The notes under the pieces: model-generated
Seen by the model: only the letters and a program-made list of their open reading frames with translations
Told to the model about the DNA's origin: nothing
Database searches by the model: none
Shown here: positions 32,688 to 44,624 of the stretch, piece by piece
Layout of the letters: each line of letters starts with the position of its first letter
Position numbering within the stretch: the stretch's first letter is position 1
From: Asparagopsis taxiformis
Taxonomy: Eukaryota > Rhodophyta > Florideophyceae > Bonnemaisoniales > Bonnemaisoniaceae
Direction: 5' to 3'
Assembly (NCBI GenBank): GCA_030407315.1
Contig: JALQPE010003111.1
Coordinates: forward strand, 1 to 64,000
Length of the DNA: 64,000 bases
Program-made: the position numbers and the translations under genes

Positions 32688-33689
32688 TGTAACGTTGGTA
32701 CACAGCGCGCGAGCGTTGGACAAAACACAATAAAATGGTGGTCGTTGGAAACATTATGGATGGAGCAGCACATATCGGTGGTGGCAGTACCTGGCCGGCC
32801 GGCGGTCGACGGCGGTAATACATATTTCCAGGCTTTTCATAAATTCTAAATACCTTCTAAATCACGCGTAATTTTTTAGAAACTTGCCAAAATTCGCACG
32901 CCGTCGCTGCCCGGCGCTACACACGTCACTGCCTGTTTCCCGCCAAATCACCGCACTCCCCAAATCAAAACTCCATATCTCTATCCACCCCACTATTTTA
33001 TTCATTTCTGTGCTCTCGTCAGCAGGTTACGGCGACAGCATGACGGTAATAATGATTAAGATATACGTTCATTTCTACTTGCTCCTGAACAGGTCTCTCT
33101 CTACACTACTACAACGGACACCAAAATGGCGCCATTTGGTGAACAGCTCATTCTTTACAGTCGTGTCACTCTACATAATACGCTCAATACTCACCATGCT
33201 ATAATCGATAGAAAAATAGTGGTTCCCGTTGATACAATACCACAGACATTCGTTTCCAACAACCATAGTCACATCCATACCCGGCCACCTCAGACACCAT
33301 CTAGCCATTTCAACTCCTCCAAGCCCCCATTGGTCCTCTCTGCTCCATCAATTTTGATTCATTTTATTTTCCCGCTTTTTGATTACTTTTATGACACGGG
33401 CCGGCCTAACCCGCCTAGCCAATCAGCATTGATCACACTATATCACGTTCTCAGCGTCCGATAGCCGGTCCGTTCACTAGAGTCCAGACATTATACACCA
33501 AAACCTTCCGTAATACTCACTCTACCCTAGCTATCCTAATGTTTTCTCGCGAGTTTCCCCAAATATTGTTATATACCATTTGTTACCTTCATACATATTA
33601 TACTTCGTCATCTTGCGCAACCAAAAGGCTGTCACTTGTTTGATGGTGCATTTATGCAGCCTTGACTGTGGCCCATCCAACAGTCGTTA
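32688..33689. other. No confident gene
   Basis: AT-richer sequence with short frames only. Nothing recognisable was found apart from possible leader sequence of the next pseudogene. Confidence 0.4.
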
Positions 33690-35195
33690 ATGCCCGTTTA
33701 CGCACACCACCAGACTTCAAATACCGCAAACCACTTCGTCACAGTGAAAGTCCTATGTCGGTTCTTACTGCACACTGTCGCAAACTTACTAGTCCTACAC
33801 TTTTACACACCCCACATGTCCCAAGCAAATTACCTTCTCGCAAAGCATATATCGCCAACCAATGGGCCTTGTTTCCAGTGTATGCCTGTTTCCGCGCAAC
33901 TGCTCCAGGTTTCCCTTCAAAACGTGATAACATGGGAAAAGGAAGTTTCTGCTGTTGTGGAGGAAGAACAGGAAATTACTCCAAATGTGGTGGCCGAAGA
34001 AGTGATTCCTGCTGTCGCGACGAAAGCAATAGAAGAGGCACCTCTGAGCACCCCGAAAGAAGCAGAAGACCGTCCTGCCGCAGCAAAAGAGGATATACAG
34101 GAACGTCCTGCCACGCGTCTTGCAGCAGCTGAGAAGAGGGAAGCAGAACGTCTGGCTGTTCTCCAAAAAGAACAGGAACGTCTTTCAGCTTCAAGGGCAG
34201 AGCGGGAAAGTCGTGCCAGGGATAATTCGCCGGGAAGGATTGTCAGAGAAGATCTTCCTCAGGGAAGGAAACAAAGCGGCGATACGCAAAGTCTGGATAT
34301 CAACTTGGACAATAGTGGTCGCATGGACATAGACACGACTGGACAACAAGCTGGAGATGCGCAGAACCGCTCTGTGATATTGAAACTTCGAATCAGGACA
34401 CCAAAAACTAACAGCACTAGCCCGGCCGAAGTGGACAAGGAGAATTCGGGAAGAAGCAGGAGCTCTGGTGGAAGCGGCGATGAAAACGAGTCCAGGCTGG
34501 ATAAGAAGCGAAGAAGGGAAGAAACTAGCGCGAATTTTTCTGAGCCCAATACGCCGGATGACAACATTGAGAGTGGGCCTCCCCGGGAAAAGAAGAGTAG
34601 AGTCAATGGAAGGAAACAAATGACTTTGAGAAGAAGCACCACTCTTCACTGACGAGCAAGAAAACTCCCTTCCAGACCGCACATTCGCAGAGGAGATACC
34701 TGAGAAGCTGCCTTTATGCGTTCCTTCCAACTCGAGAATGAAGTATTATATCACAGAAGAAGACATTGATACAATCCGGACGGAGATAATGGAAGCAGCT
34801 GCAGGCTACTCTACTTTGGTATGTCCCCTCGGTTCTTGTGAAAGCCAACAATACTTCAGCTACCAGAGAAGAATGATCGACGAGCTTGGTTACGTGGTGT
34901 TGCAAGACATTTTCTCTTCTACTACAGTGGGAGCAGCTACGCACGAGTTATTCACACAGATGGCCAGCACATTCCAAGGTACTACAAGTGGCTCAAGTGC
35001 AAGTCAGAAGAACCCGTGGAAACCACTTCGACCGAAATACAGCACTGGTGTATTCAAGAAGGACCGGAAAAGCATCTGCGATGACCTTGAGCAAGAAAGC
35101 GCGCGGCAGTACAGGAACAAGCTGATTCTGGAGCTAGGTAAGGCGATTTGTGCGGAGAACCTGAAGCTTGGGTTTCGTCTGTGTTCTCGGAAATG
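33690..35195 (+). pseudogene. Second dioxygenase-like gene, frameshifted and truncated by a repeat
   Basis: The first frame (to TGA 34652) encodes a Glu/Lys-rich coiled coil (AAEKREAERLAVLQKEQERL) and a basic disordered region; its real start may be near 33930. After a one-base frame change near 34630 the second frame reads PLCVPSNSRMKYYITEED, then MIDELGYVVLQDIFSS and QYRNKLILELGKAICAENLK. These match, in order, the gene at 10.7-12.3 kb, including the SRMKYY block. The iron-binding part is missing: near 35195 the sequence passes into CTAGTA/GGACGTCC repeats. It is a dead 5' half of the same family. Confidence 0.65.
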
Positions 35196-35400
35196 GACGC
35201 GGACGTCCACAACCTCTAGTACACCTAGTATTACTAGGCGGACGTCCATGTTCTCCAGTATTTTTGGATGTCCGCCTAGAACCGGACGTCCATGCGGTCT
35301 AGTACGTCTAGTATTACTAGGGCGACATTCATTGTTTCTAGTACCACGGATGTCCCCCTCGGGATGGACTTCCGCCATGTCTATGTCCACCTAGGACGGG
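35196..35400 (+). repeat. GGACGTCC/CTAGTA repeat block
   Basis: Four to five degenerate units combine GGACGTCCA, TCTAGTA and the 15-bp palindrome CCTAGTATTACTAGG. Related motifs occur at 58.4-58.6 kb. The block truncates the preceding gene. Confidence 0.7.
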
Positions 35401-36800
35401 CGCCGGTTCAGAAATTCAAAAATTTCGACCCCAGAAATTTCTGCCGCCGTGCTCGACATGGATGTCCGCATCCATCACGGCGACCACTCTATTTTTCCTT
35501 GTCGGTCGACTCCAATTTCGTCTTTAATTTTTTCATCCTCTCGCTCACACCCCCTTCCTGTTGGTGCTCACCTCCCCCGTACTGTACCTCAAACACCCCC
35601 AATACCACTCTAGCACGCATTTTCAGATACCTATCCCCGCTTCCACGGTGCACACCTCCATTCCATACCTACTTTTCTGCTCTACCGTACAGATTTCGTA
35701 TAACCAGTCCTCATACTACCTCAGAATAGGGCAAAACACCCCCTATCTCCTCGACCATGCTCTCCCCCATCACCTTTGAAACGTATTGTTCTTCAGTACC
35801 CTCTCTCCTCTACCCTCAACCCCTCTCCTTCGCCCTCTACACAAACTTCCCCTGCAGCTTACTCTTCCAAAACCTCTCACTCCCCATCCCGTACCCGACC
35901 TGCTCCACCCCTCCCTCCCTCAGCTGCTCCATGCCCCCACGCCATCCGCATCTTCGATACCGTATACACCACCACCACCGGCCCACGCTCCCGCACTGCG
36001 GGGTGGCTCCCCCGCCGTATCCCCAGAAACCTCCCCGCTCTGAAACACATATCAACCCCCCACTTCGCACCCTTCCTCCCACTCCCCTCCCTCCCCAAAT
36101 ACAATAACCCCCTTCTTCTCCATCACATCCCCACTCACCACAGCCAGAACAGACGCCACCCCCTCCCCTTCTTTCTCCTCACTTTCCTAAAAACCCCTCC
36201 TCTCGGCGCCTTCAACCGCACCCTCCTACGGTCCCACCTAAACACCTCCTCCGCCCTCACTACCCCAACACCCCGCAGCGTCTCCCCAATCCCCATAATA
36301 TGCTTGTCGGCACTCCTCTCCGAATCACAATCCATTCTAAACCCGCACTCCGTACATTTCCACCTCCCCCTGTACCATCCCAAGATTCCATCCCCCCACA
36401 GAACACATCCTCATACCACAGAAGAATTTTCTTCCTCTCATACCTCATCCTTAAAACCTCCATCAGCTCCATGTAAATTTCGATGAAAATATTTTCTCTA
36501 CTATGCAATCTCAAACATGTATGAGCCTATGCCTTTCCGCTTTGTCAACCCTGAATATTGGTACTCATGTATTCATAAAATAGGGCCACCCACATCCCTA
36601 TCCCGTTCTGCAAGCTTTACAAACCACTAGACGCATACTCCACAACTATACAACAAACACTACTCGCTATTTCAGACGACGCGGTACACAAGTAGCGTAG
36701 TGTCAACCTTCCGTGACGCCTTCCCTGATGCGTACAAGTGGGAAACACGTCTAGACGTATATCAGAACTGAGTGCGGGAATTTTCGGCACAGGAGATGCT
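35401..36800. other. Pyrimidine-rich tract without a confident gene
   Basis: From about 35.5 to 36.45 kb the plus strand is strongly C/T-rich, which leaves several frames open on both strands. A minus-strand stretch contains WKCTECGF followed by KHIM, reminiscent of a C2H2 finger, but its frame does not extend convincingly. Nothing is annotated as coding. Confidence 0.4.
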
Positions 36801-38735
36801 GGGCCACCAAATTGATTTTTCGGAAATTTTAGAATTTCTGGGCTGGCCAGCAATGCAATCGAGCTGGACATCCACCGGACGTCCATTTCAGGTTAGTCGC
36901 GAGAGGGTGGGGCGGGACCATGATGAAACAAGGACCAAGACCTTTCCCTGACGTGTTGAGCCTGAAATCGACCCTTCGTGAGACGCGATTTTGGCTTACA
37001 GTTGGTGCTAATAGAAGCCAGTGATAGCCCCGATCGGGGCGGCAGCCGGCTCCGGCTTACAGTTGGTGCTTACAGACGCCAGTGATAGCCCCCGATCGGG
37101 GCCGGCGGTCGGTTCCTGGGGCCGTTGTGGCCAAATTAGACACCCTGATTTGAATTAAAATTTGGGCTATTCTCAAAAACATGCACATGTGAACATGTTT
37201 TTGAGATGGGGGTGTGCCGTACGGCACAATCGACCCGCCCAAATCGTTGATTTTTGCAAGATTTTTTGTGCCCGAAATTGTAGAATTTCTGGGCCGGCCA
37301 GCAGTGCATCTGAGCTGGACATCCACCGGACGTCCATTTCAGGTTGGTCGTGTGCTGCCTACATCCACGCATTGCAGAAACTAAGCCAGCGGGTTCACTA
37401 CTAATACAAAGTACACGGAATATGAGTAACGTGATAGGTGAGTAGTGTTTGTGTTGAGGGAGTAAGGCGGGACCATTATGAAACACGGAAGAAGATGCGT
37501 ACCTAGCATAACTTAGGCTTGAAGCCTGGAATCGACCCATCTTTCGGCGCCATTTAGCCTCACAGTTAGTGCTTACAGAAGCCAGTGATGACCCCGCTCG
37601 GGGCGGCGGTCGGTTCCTGGGGCCGTTGTGGCCAAATTAGACACCCTGATTTGAATTAAAATTTGGGCTATTCTCAAAAACATGCACATGTGAACATGTT
37701 TTTGAGATGGGGGTGTGCCGTACGGCACAATCGACCGCCCAAATCGATGTTTTTTGCAATATTTTTCTGTGCCCGAAATTTTAGAATTTCTGGGCTGGCC
37801 AGCAATGCAATCGAGCTGGACATCCACCGGACGTCCATTTCAGGTTGGTCGTGAGAGAGCGGGGCGGGACCATGATGGAACAAGGACCAAGACCTGTCCC
37901 TGGCGTATTGAGCCTGAAATTGACCCTTCGTCAGACGCCATTTAGCCTTACAGTTGGTGCTTACAGAAGCCAGTGATAGCCCCGATCGGGGCCGGTGGCC
38001 GGTGCCTGGGGCCGTTGTGGCCAAATTAGACACCCTGATTTGAATTAAAATTTGGGCTATTCTCAAAAACATGCACATGTGAACATGTTTTTGAGATGGG
38101 GGTGTGCCGTACGGCACAATCGACCCGCCCAAATCGTTGATTTTTGCAAGATTTTTTGTGCCCGAAATTGTAGAATTTCTGGGCTGGCCAGCAGTGCATC
38201 TGAGATGGACATCCACCGGACGTCCATTTCAGGTTGGTCGTGTGCTGCCTACATCCACGCATTGCAGCAACTAAGCAGGCGAGTTCACTACTCATACAAA
38301 GTGCACGGAATACGAGTAACGTGATGGGTGAGTAGTGTTTGTCGTGGAGGAGTAAGGCAGGACCATGATGGAACAGGGGAAACGATGTCACCCTAGCATA
38401 ACTTAGGCTTGAAGCCTGGAATCGACCCATCGTTAGGCGCCATTTAGCCTTACAGTTAGTGCTTACAGAAGCCAGTGATGACCCCGCTCGGGGCGGCGGT
38501 TCCGGTGCCTGGGGCCGTTGTGGCCAAATTAGACACCCTGATTTGAATTAAAATTTGGGCTATTCTCAAAAACATGCACATGTGAACATGTTTTTGAGAT
38601 GGGGGTGTGCCGTACGGCACAATCGACCGCCCAAATCGATGTTTTTTGCAATATTTTTTTGTGCCCGAAATTGTAGAATTTCTGGGCCGGCCAGGAATGC
38701 ATCTGAGTTGGACATCCACCGGACGTCCATTTCAG
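36800..38735 (+). repeat. Array of a palindromic repeat family, left of the ParB-dioxygenase gene
   Basis: Each unit carries, in order, CCCTGATTTGAATTAAAATT, the inverted pair CTCAAAAACATG/CATGTTTTTGAG, the palindrome GTGCCGTACGGCAC, AATTTCTGGGC and CACCGGACGTCCATTTCAGG. Full units start near 37170, 37670, 38060 and 38560, with alternating ~500 and ~390 bp spacing. A partial unit precedes at 36.8 kb. The same family flanks the next gene in both orientations. Confidence 0.9.
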
Positions 38736-39011
38736 GTGATCGTGTATCGTGCACGTCCAGCCATTACCAGAAGCAAGTTGGCGATGAAGCACGTATAAAC
38801 CCAATTGTTCTGCTATTTCTAGCATAGACCATCGAGTCTAGAGATGTGAGGGAATCGTCCTGGAATCATGCTCCAACCCACTAGGGAATGGACAATCTAG
38901 TTTGAAAGCATGGAACGGAAGTGCATTATAGTAGGTTCATAGATTGAAAGTGATAAAGGAGATGATTATATTCTCGATAATTGTTTGCTAAAGTAGTTGT
39001 TGTTAAGATAT

Positions 39012-42000
39012 CTAGCCGTCGGAAAACTGTTCTTCCTCTTCGTCCTCACTATGATAGTGAACTAGATATCCAGGTTGTCCCGGCAGAAGAGGCACTACCG
39101 GGGCCACACTCGGTGTGTGCATTACATCCTTGCGAGGTTCTGTCGTCTTCATCCGCATCATTCGGAGCTGCCCTGTCTTCGGCCTACCATCTTTCTTGAC
39201 CGGGATGGGAACAACTGTCTTGTGGCGAACATTGACAGGTGCCGGTTGACTTTGCCTTGCAGACCGGCGCGGAGCATTGGCGATGACTTCTTCTTCGAAT
39301 CCCAACCGCCTGATGAAACCAAACGAAACATTGTCGGGAATCGGATACGACGCATTCCTGAAATACGTGTGATACCTCGAGGTATCACAACGATCGTTGT
39401 CGTGTGTGACACAACTCTGTCGACATGCCCTGCCCCGGCATGTTGTACATGGCCGTGACCGATGAAGACTGAACGTGGCGGAACGATTACCTTCTTCAGC
39501 TTCATCGTCTTGGCGTACATATCTAATTCCAGCGCTTTGGAAAAGACGTACTTGTGGGACCCTGGACACACCCAGATAGGGAATGGGTCATCTCCGTTGG
39601 CAATAACAAAGTAACCCGGAAGTTGATCTTTGCGGTCGCGAGGAGGAACAGGGAAATCATTGTGTGGGACCTGCCGAGGACACCCCTTTCCCGTTATCAA
39701 AAACCGTCCCCCAGATGCCGGCATGACAAGTTTTTCTCCCGGTAAACCGCACTCCTCCAGCCCTGTCAGCCGGACAAGGATTCCCAACCACACATCCAGC
39801 AGGGCTCGCCGCGTCACAAACTTGAACCGGTCGATATGCGTCTCATCGTTCTCGGCATAGTCAACCAGGCAGTGGCGCGTAGACGTGAAGCGAGCCCTCC
39901 CCTCATTCCGGTTCTTCTCGTCTGTTTCATCGTCCCCCGTATTGACAATGGGACTCCACAGCTGCCGGTTCCCAGGGTCCTTGTGCACCTGCTCCCCCTC
40001 CCACGTTCCCAAAAAGTACCGAAACAATTCCTGGTTAGGAATTTCTTCCATGAGACCCAAGTCAAATGGGAACTTGTCCGACGCATCTAGGTAGCTTACA
40101 TCCGCGAAATTGTGCATCACCGTATACCCTCGCTCGTTGATTTCCGTTCGGCAATTGTGGAAGTACGCCATACCAGTGCCGGCCTCATACGAATCCTTCC
40201 AGCTTGTAGACATTCGCGCAACCTGAGCGAAGTCCAGCCTCGAGGGTAGAAACGTCGATGTAGGCTCACACATCGCCTTGGCAGCCATCTTCCACGCTGC
40301 GAAGAACATCGGATAGACGTGATCGATTTCGAATAGCACACGAGCCCGATGTTCTTCCGGAATATGCAGCCCCTCAAACACAGGGTCCATCGCCACTTGC
40401 TTCAAATACCTCACCTCTCTGCCCTCCTCATCGATTTCCACACTCTCCAATAACAACCTGAGCTCAATCGGGGGCAGACAGCCAACCCTCACCGATGCGA
40501 TGACATCCGCGGGACGCTGCGCCAGATGATGCCCTTCGGCTCGGTCTTCGAAATCGTCAGGAAGAGACGGCATACGGTCGTCGAAGAGGAGGTCGTCTTC
40601 AGAAGGAGAGTCACGAACGATGTAACCGTCTTCATCGACTTCCACTCCTTCCGGAACAGTGAATGTAATTGTCACTTCGCGGACCCCCTTGCTTTCGACT
40701 TGGCCCTCGTCTGCACCCTGTTTGTCTTCCTCGTCCGAAGCGGTATGGACAGATTCTTGGTTGGAGGGAGTCGCACCAGCACGTTGGTTATCTTGGGGGA
40801 CAATCTCAACGGCAGAATCGGGGGAACGGGCGGAGTCTTCGTCAACCTCATCACCGGAAGCAGTGGCTTGTTGTTGATCGGTGGGTTTATCAACAACGGC
40901 CTGCTCTTCTTCCCCGGCGGATTGTTGTACCACAACCGGCTCTTCTTCCTCGAGGCGTGTGCTCCCCGTCGAGCGAAGTCGCTGTGAACGGCGGCGGATG
41001 CCATGCGAAGCAGGCTCATGTTCGACATTCCGCTGCTTCTTGTGAGTGAGTCTCACATTGGCAGCAGAAGGGCGGCGTTTGCGTCGAGCCTTAGTCTTCT
41101 TCTTCAATGTCGGATTGAAAAACTCTTTCAAGTTCGTTTCCAAATCCTGTAAACGCGTGGTTCTCCGTCGCATTCGAACCTCACTGCTCCGGTCGTCCCC
41201 TCTATACATTGCAATGGCATTGGTGAGATGCCATTGCAACTCCTTCGGCTGCTTAACCGACCCAATTGCCATCTCTGTGCTCAGAAATGACTTGCGCATA
41301 ATACTCTTTGGGCGCCCAAACGCAGCGTACAGAGAATTTGCTATTGCAGTCACGCGACGGACGTATGTATAAAAGTCGTTCACGTCAAAGCGTCCATCCG
41401 GACGTCCGCCATGAGCAGGGTTCAAGTACTCCGAAAGACCACGCAAGACGAAGACAAAGTTTTCTTCCAGCAACTCGCGCACTATCTTGTGGTCCAGGTG
41501 CGTTATCCCAATCTCGTTGCGGCGCTCGGAATTGTTCAGCTCACGCAACACGTCGTCGAGAACAGGATGCTTCAGCGTTGCTATAGCCAAACGCGTCCAC
41601 CGCCGAGCCGTGTTCGTCGAATTCATCATCCCCATGAACTGCGCCTCGAACAATGTTCGGATGACATCAGACTCACGCAAGTCGCCAGCGTTTTCCACGT
41701 TGTTTGCAACAGCAATCGTACGGATGAACTGCTGGATGGACGACAAGATTCGAACCAGGGAGCGCTCCGTCAGTTGCGTCCCAGTCGTATGGTTCGACTC
41801 TGCACTCTTGTGGATGATCTCATGAGGCTGGAGATCACTGTCGTCCTTGCGGCGAAGGTAGTACACATCCAGAGGCTGAGTAACCCAGCGCAAGCGGTTT
41901 GCCTCCTGTGGCAGCTTGGTTCTGTGCATACGGGTGAGGCGCGTGAAGTCATCCGCAATGCTATGCATAGCATTGAGACGATGCAGTCCGTCGATCACGG

Positions 42001-42961
42001 TCACGTTCGCATTGGCATGGAATTTGCCATTCTGGAACAGACGCGTGTCGGCGGACAAATGCGTGTTCTGCGACCTCAGCACCGTCACAGTGATACGCGA
42101 AGAGCTCACATACCCCACCGCCAACATATTGTTGCGCAGGTCCTCCACGTGGTCTTCTTTGACATCGCGAAGGGTCACGGCCGGTTCCACTAGCTGCCTC
42201 ACCAACACAGTCGCTCCTTCTCCGACGTAATCCGACGTCACAAACTTGGGCACCATAATTTGCGTCCCCTGCTGCTCACGAATGCTTTCCGCCACCTCCG
42301 GTTCGTCGTCCACCTCGGTTACGTCCTGCGTAGTAGCTTCGGTGACGTTGGAGCGAGCAGGGTGCTTCGTGCCTCCACTGGAGGCTCTGGCAGAGCGAGC
42401 AGGGCGCTTCGTGCCTCCCGAAACCGGGACGGAGCGTGCTGGATGCTTCGTACCCCCCGAACCAGTGATTTCGCCTGCTGGACCGGTACTGGGCATCCGT
42501 CCCGAGCTGGCCTGGTTCGTCGCTGCGTTGAAGTTTGACGCTGCAGCAGGGGTACGAATGTCGCTAGAGCCATCCTCCGCAGCGGGGCGCATCATCCGAG
42601 TATCCCAAGGGTAAAACGCCGCGGCGTATGCTCCACCCATCGTCTCCGGCGGTCCCTCGGCGCCATCAAACATGTACGGGAACGGGAGGTCCTTGAACTT
42701 GTCCTTAGTCGCAATGTTGCGCACGACGATATAGTCGGCCTCGTCGGTTTCCGGCAGCTTGTGGTTGTGCAGCGTGCGCGGAAGGCCAACATCGCCACCA
42801 GCAGTGCTCACCGAAGCCGTCCCAATATGCACAGCCGCACCGTCCACGTCCGCAAACAAGTCGACATCGACGCCGCGCTTGAGTCCGCGCGACTCCGCTG
42901 ACGCGCTCACTTGATCGCCGCAAACCGTTGAAAACAAACTGCTGAAATGCGTATCCGCCAT
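39012..42961 (-). CDS. ParB-like domain fused to 2OG-Fe(II) dioxygenase (TET/JBP-type)
   Basis: The ATG at 42961 begins MADTHFSSLF; in-frame sequence upstream looks untranslated. Residues 150-200 hold three SGGTKHPARS-type basic repeats, possibly DNA-binding. Residues about 245-340 resemble a ParB/sulfiredoxin fold: VKEDHVEDLRNNMLAVGY, then the signature VIDGLHRLNAM. A long helical and then acidic/basic linker follows. The C-terminal dioxygenase domain has GYTVMHNFADV, GGRFLITGKG, the HxD pair in VPHNDF (H1100, D1102) and FIGHGHVQHAGAGH (distal His about 1174). The frame then changes at a palindrome pair (39368-39400). The second frame supplies SRYHTYFRNASYP (the expected 2OG-binding Arg) and an acidic tail ending EEEEQFSDG at TAG 39012. 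In the first frame the ORF runs to 39158. The domain suggests oxidation of a base or nucleic-acid-linked substrate; the substrate is unknown. It is the fullest of three related loci in the window. Confidence 0.65.
39368..39400. repeat. Overlapping 22-bp and 14-bp palindromes at the dioxygenase frame change
   Basis: TGTGATACCTCGAGGTATCA with its final CA (39368-39389) and ACAACGATCGTTGT (39387-39400) are both perfect. The codon for the expected 2OG-binding Arg lies in the first. Confidence 0.9.
41209..41239. repeat. Inverted repeat with a 7-base loop inside coding sequence
   Basis: TTGCAATGGCAT and ATGCCATTGCAA pair around TGGTGAG, within the linker region of the ParB-dioxygenase gene. Confidence 0.85.
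41956..41975. repeat. 20-bp perfect palindrome in the ParB motif
   Basis: CAATGCTATGCATAGCATTG overlaps the codons for NAMHSIA right after the DGLHR signature; the frame is intact through it. Confidence 0.9.
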
Positions 42962-43244
42962 GGTTGTTGAGTTGGAAAGGAAAAGAGATGGTTGACGTTG
43001 ACGTATTCGAGTGATGTGGATGGTATGTTTCACGTTAAGTTGAAGAATGGTCGTGAACGCCAATCGCTGGAAATAATAACACAATACAACCGAAATTTTG
43101 TTAGGTACACACCTATCGTGACCGCTGGAATGCAAGACAGGCAATCGAGATGTGAGTGTCCGTTCAGAACGGGCCCGAGTCGGGCTCTCGAAACCTGACG
43201 AGGTGGCGTGAAGCAGGCAGTGTCCTTGATGTGTAATGTGTTAA

Positions 43245-44400
43245 AATTACAGCTGTCAAGCTAGGCGGCTTTTGGGGCGGCTGCGAGCACCCCTTTATCC
43301 GGGGAACACCCTGATTTGAGTTAAAATTTGGGCTATTCTCAAAAACATGCACATGTGAACATGTTTTTGAGATGGGGGTGTGCCGTACGGCACAATCGAC
43401 CCGCCCAAATCGTTGATTTTTGCAAGATTTTTTGTGCCCGAAATTTTAGAATTTCTGGGCTGGCCAGCAGTGCATCTGAGATGGACATCCACCGGACGTC
43501 CATTTCAGGTTGGTCGTGTGCTGCCTACATCCACGCATTGCAGCAACTAAGCAGGCGGGTTCACTACTAATATAAAGTGCACGGAATATGAGTAACGTGA
43601 TGGGTGAGTAGTGTTTCTGTTGAGGGAGTAAGGCGGGACCATGATGAAACACGGAAGAAGATTTCTCCCTAGCATAACTTAGGCTTGAAGCCTGCAATCG
43701 GCCCATCTTCCGGCGCCATTTAGCCTCACAGTTAGTGCTTACAGAAGCCAGTGATGACCCCGCTCGGGGCGGCGGCCGGTTCCTGGGGCCGTTGTGGCCA
43801 AATTAGACACCCTGATTTGAATTAAAATTTGGGCTATTCTCAAAAACATGCACATGTGAACATGTTTTTGAAATGGGGGTGTGCCGTACGGCACAAACGA
43901 CCCGCTGAAATCGTTGATTTTTTACAATTTTTTTGTGCCCGAAATTTTAGAATTTCCGGGCTGGCCAGCAGTGCAATCGAGCTGGACATCCACCGGACGT
44001 GCATTTCAGGTTGGTCGTGAGAGAGTGGGGTGGGACCATGATGGAACAAGGACCAAGACCTGTCCCTGGCGTATTGAGCCTGAAATTGACCCTTTGTCAG
44101 ACGCCATTTAGCCTTACAGTTAGTGCTTACAGAAGCCAGTGACAACCCCACTCGGGGCGGCGGTCGGTTCCTGGGGCCGTTGTGGCCAAATTAGACACCC
44201 TGATTTGAATTAAAATTTGGGCTATTCTCAAAAACATGCACATGTGAACATGTTTTTGAGATGGGGGTGTGCCGTACGGCACAATCGACCCGCTGAAATC
44301 GATGTTTTTTGCAATATTTTTTCTGCCCTGAATTGTAGAATTTCTGGGCTGGACAGCAATGCAACTGAGCTGGACATCCACCGGGCGTCCATTTCAACTT
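43245..44400 (+). repeat. Left arm of palindromic repeats
   Basis: Three units at about 43335, 43840 and 44230 repeat the ~500/~390 bp spacing of the 37-38.7 kb array. Each has the GTGCCGTACGGCAC palindrome. Confidence 0.9.
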
Positions 44401-44624
44401 GGTCTTGTATTTTGCATCTGCACGCATAACAGCAACCAAGCAGTCAGGTTCACTGCTCGGACGAAGTGCACCTAGAGTGTGAACGATTGGTTTTTGACAG
44501 GCGAGTACTGCCGAATAGGTTTCACCCTGGACTAATGGTGGCTGGACATTCTGCATTATATGATATACTTCAACTCTGGAACGTAGCTTTATTTGTAGTC
44601 GAAATGAAAACATCTTTCGTGACC

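Noticed and set aside
35776..36486. 236-codon Pro/Ser-rich plus-strand frame
   Set aside because: The strand is so C/T-rich that several overlapping frames stay open. There is no globular segment or family motif.
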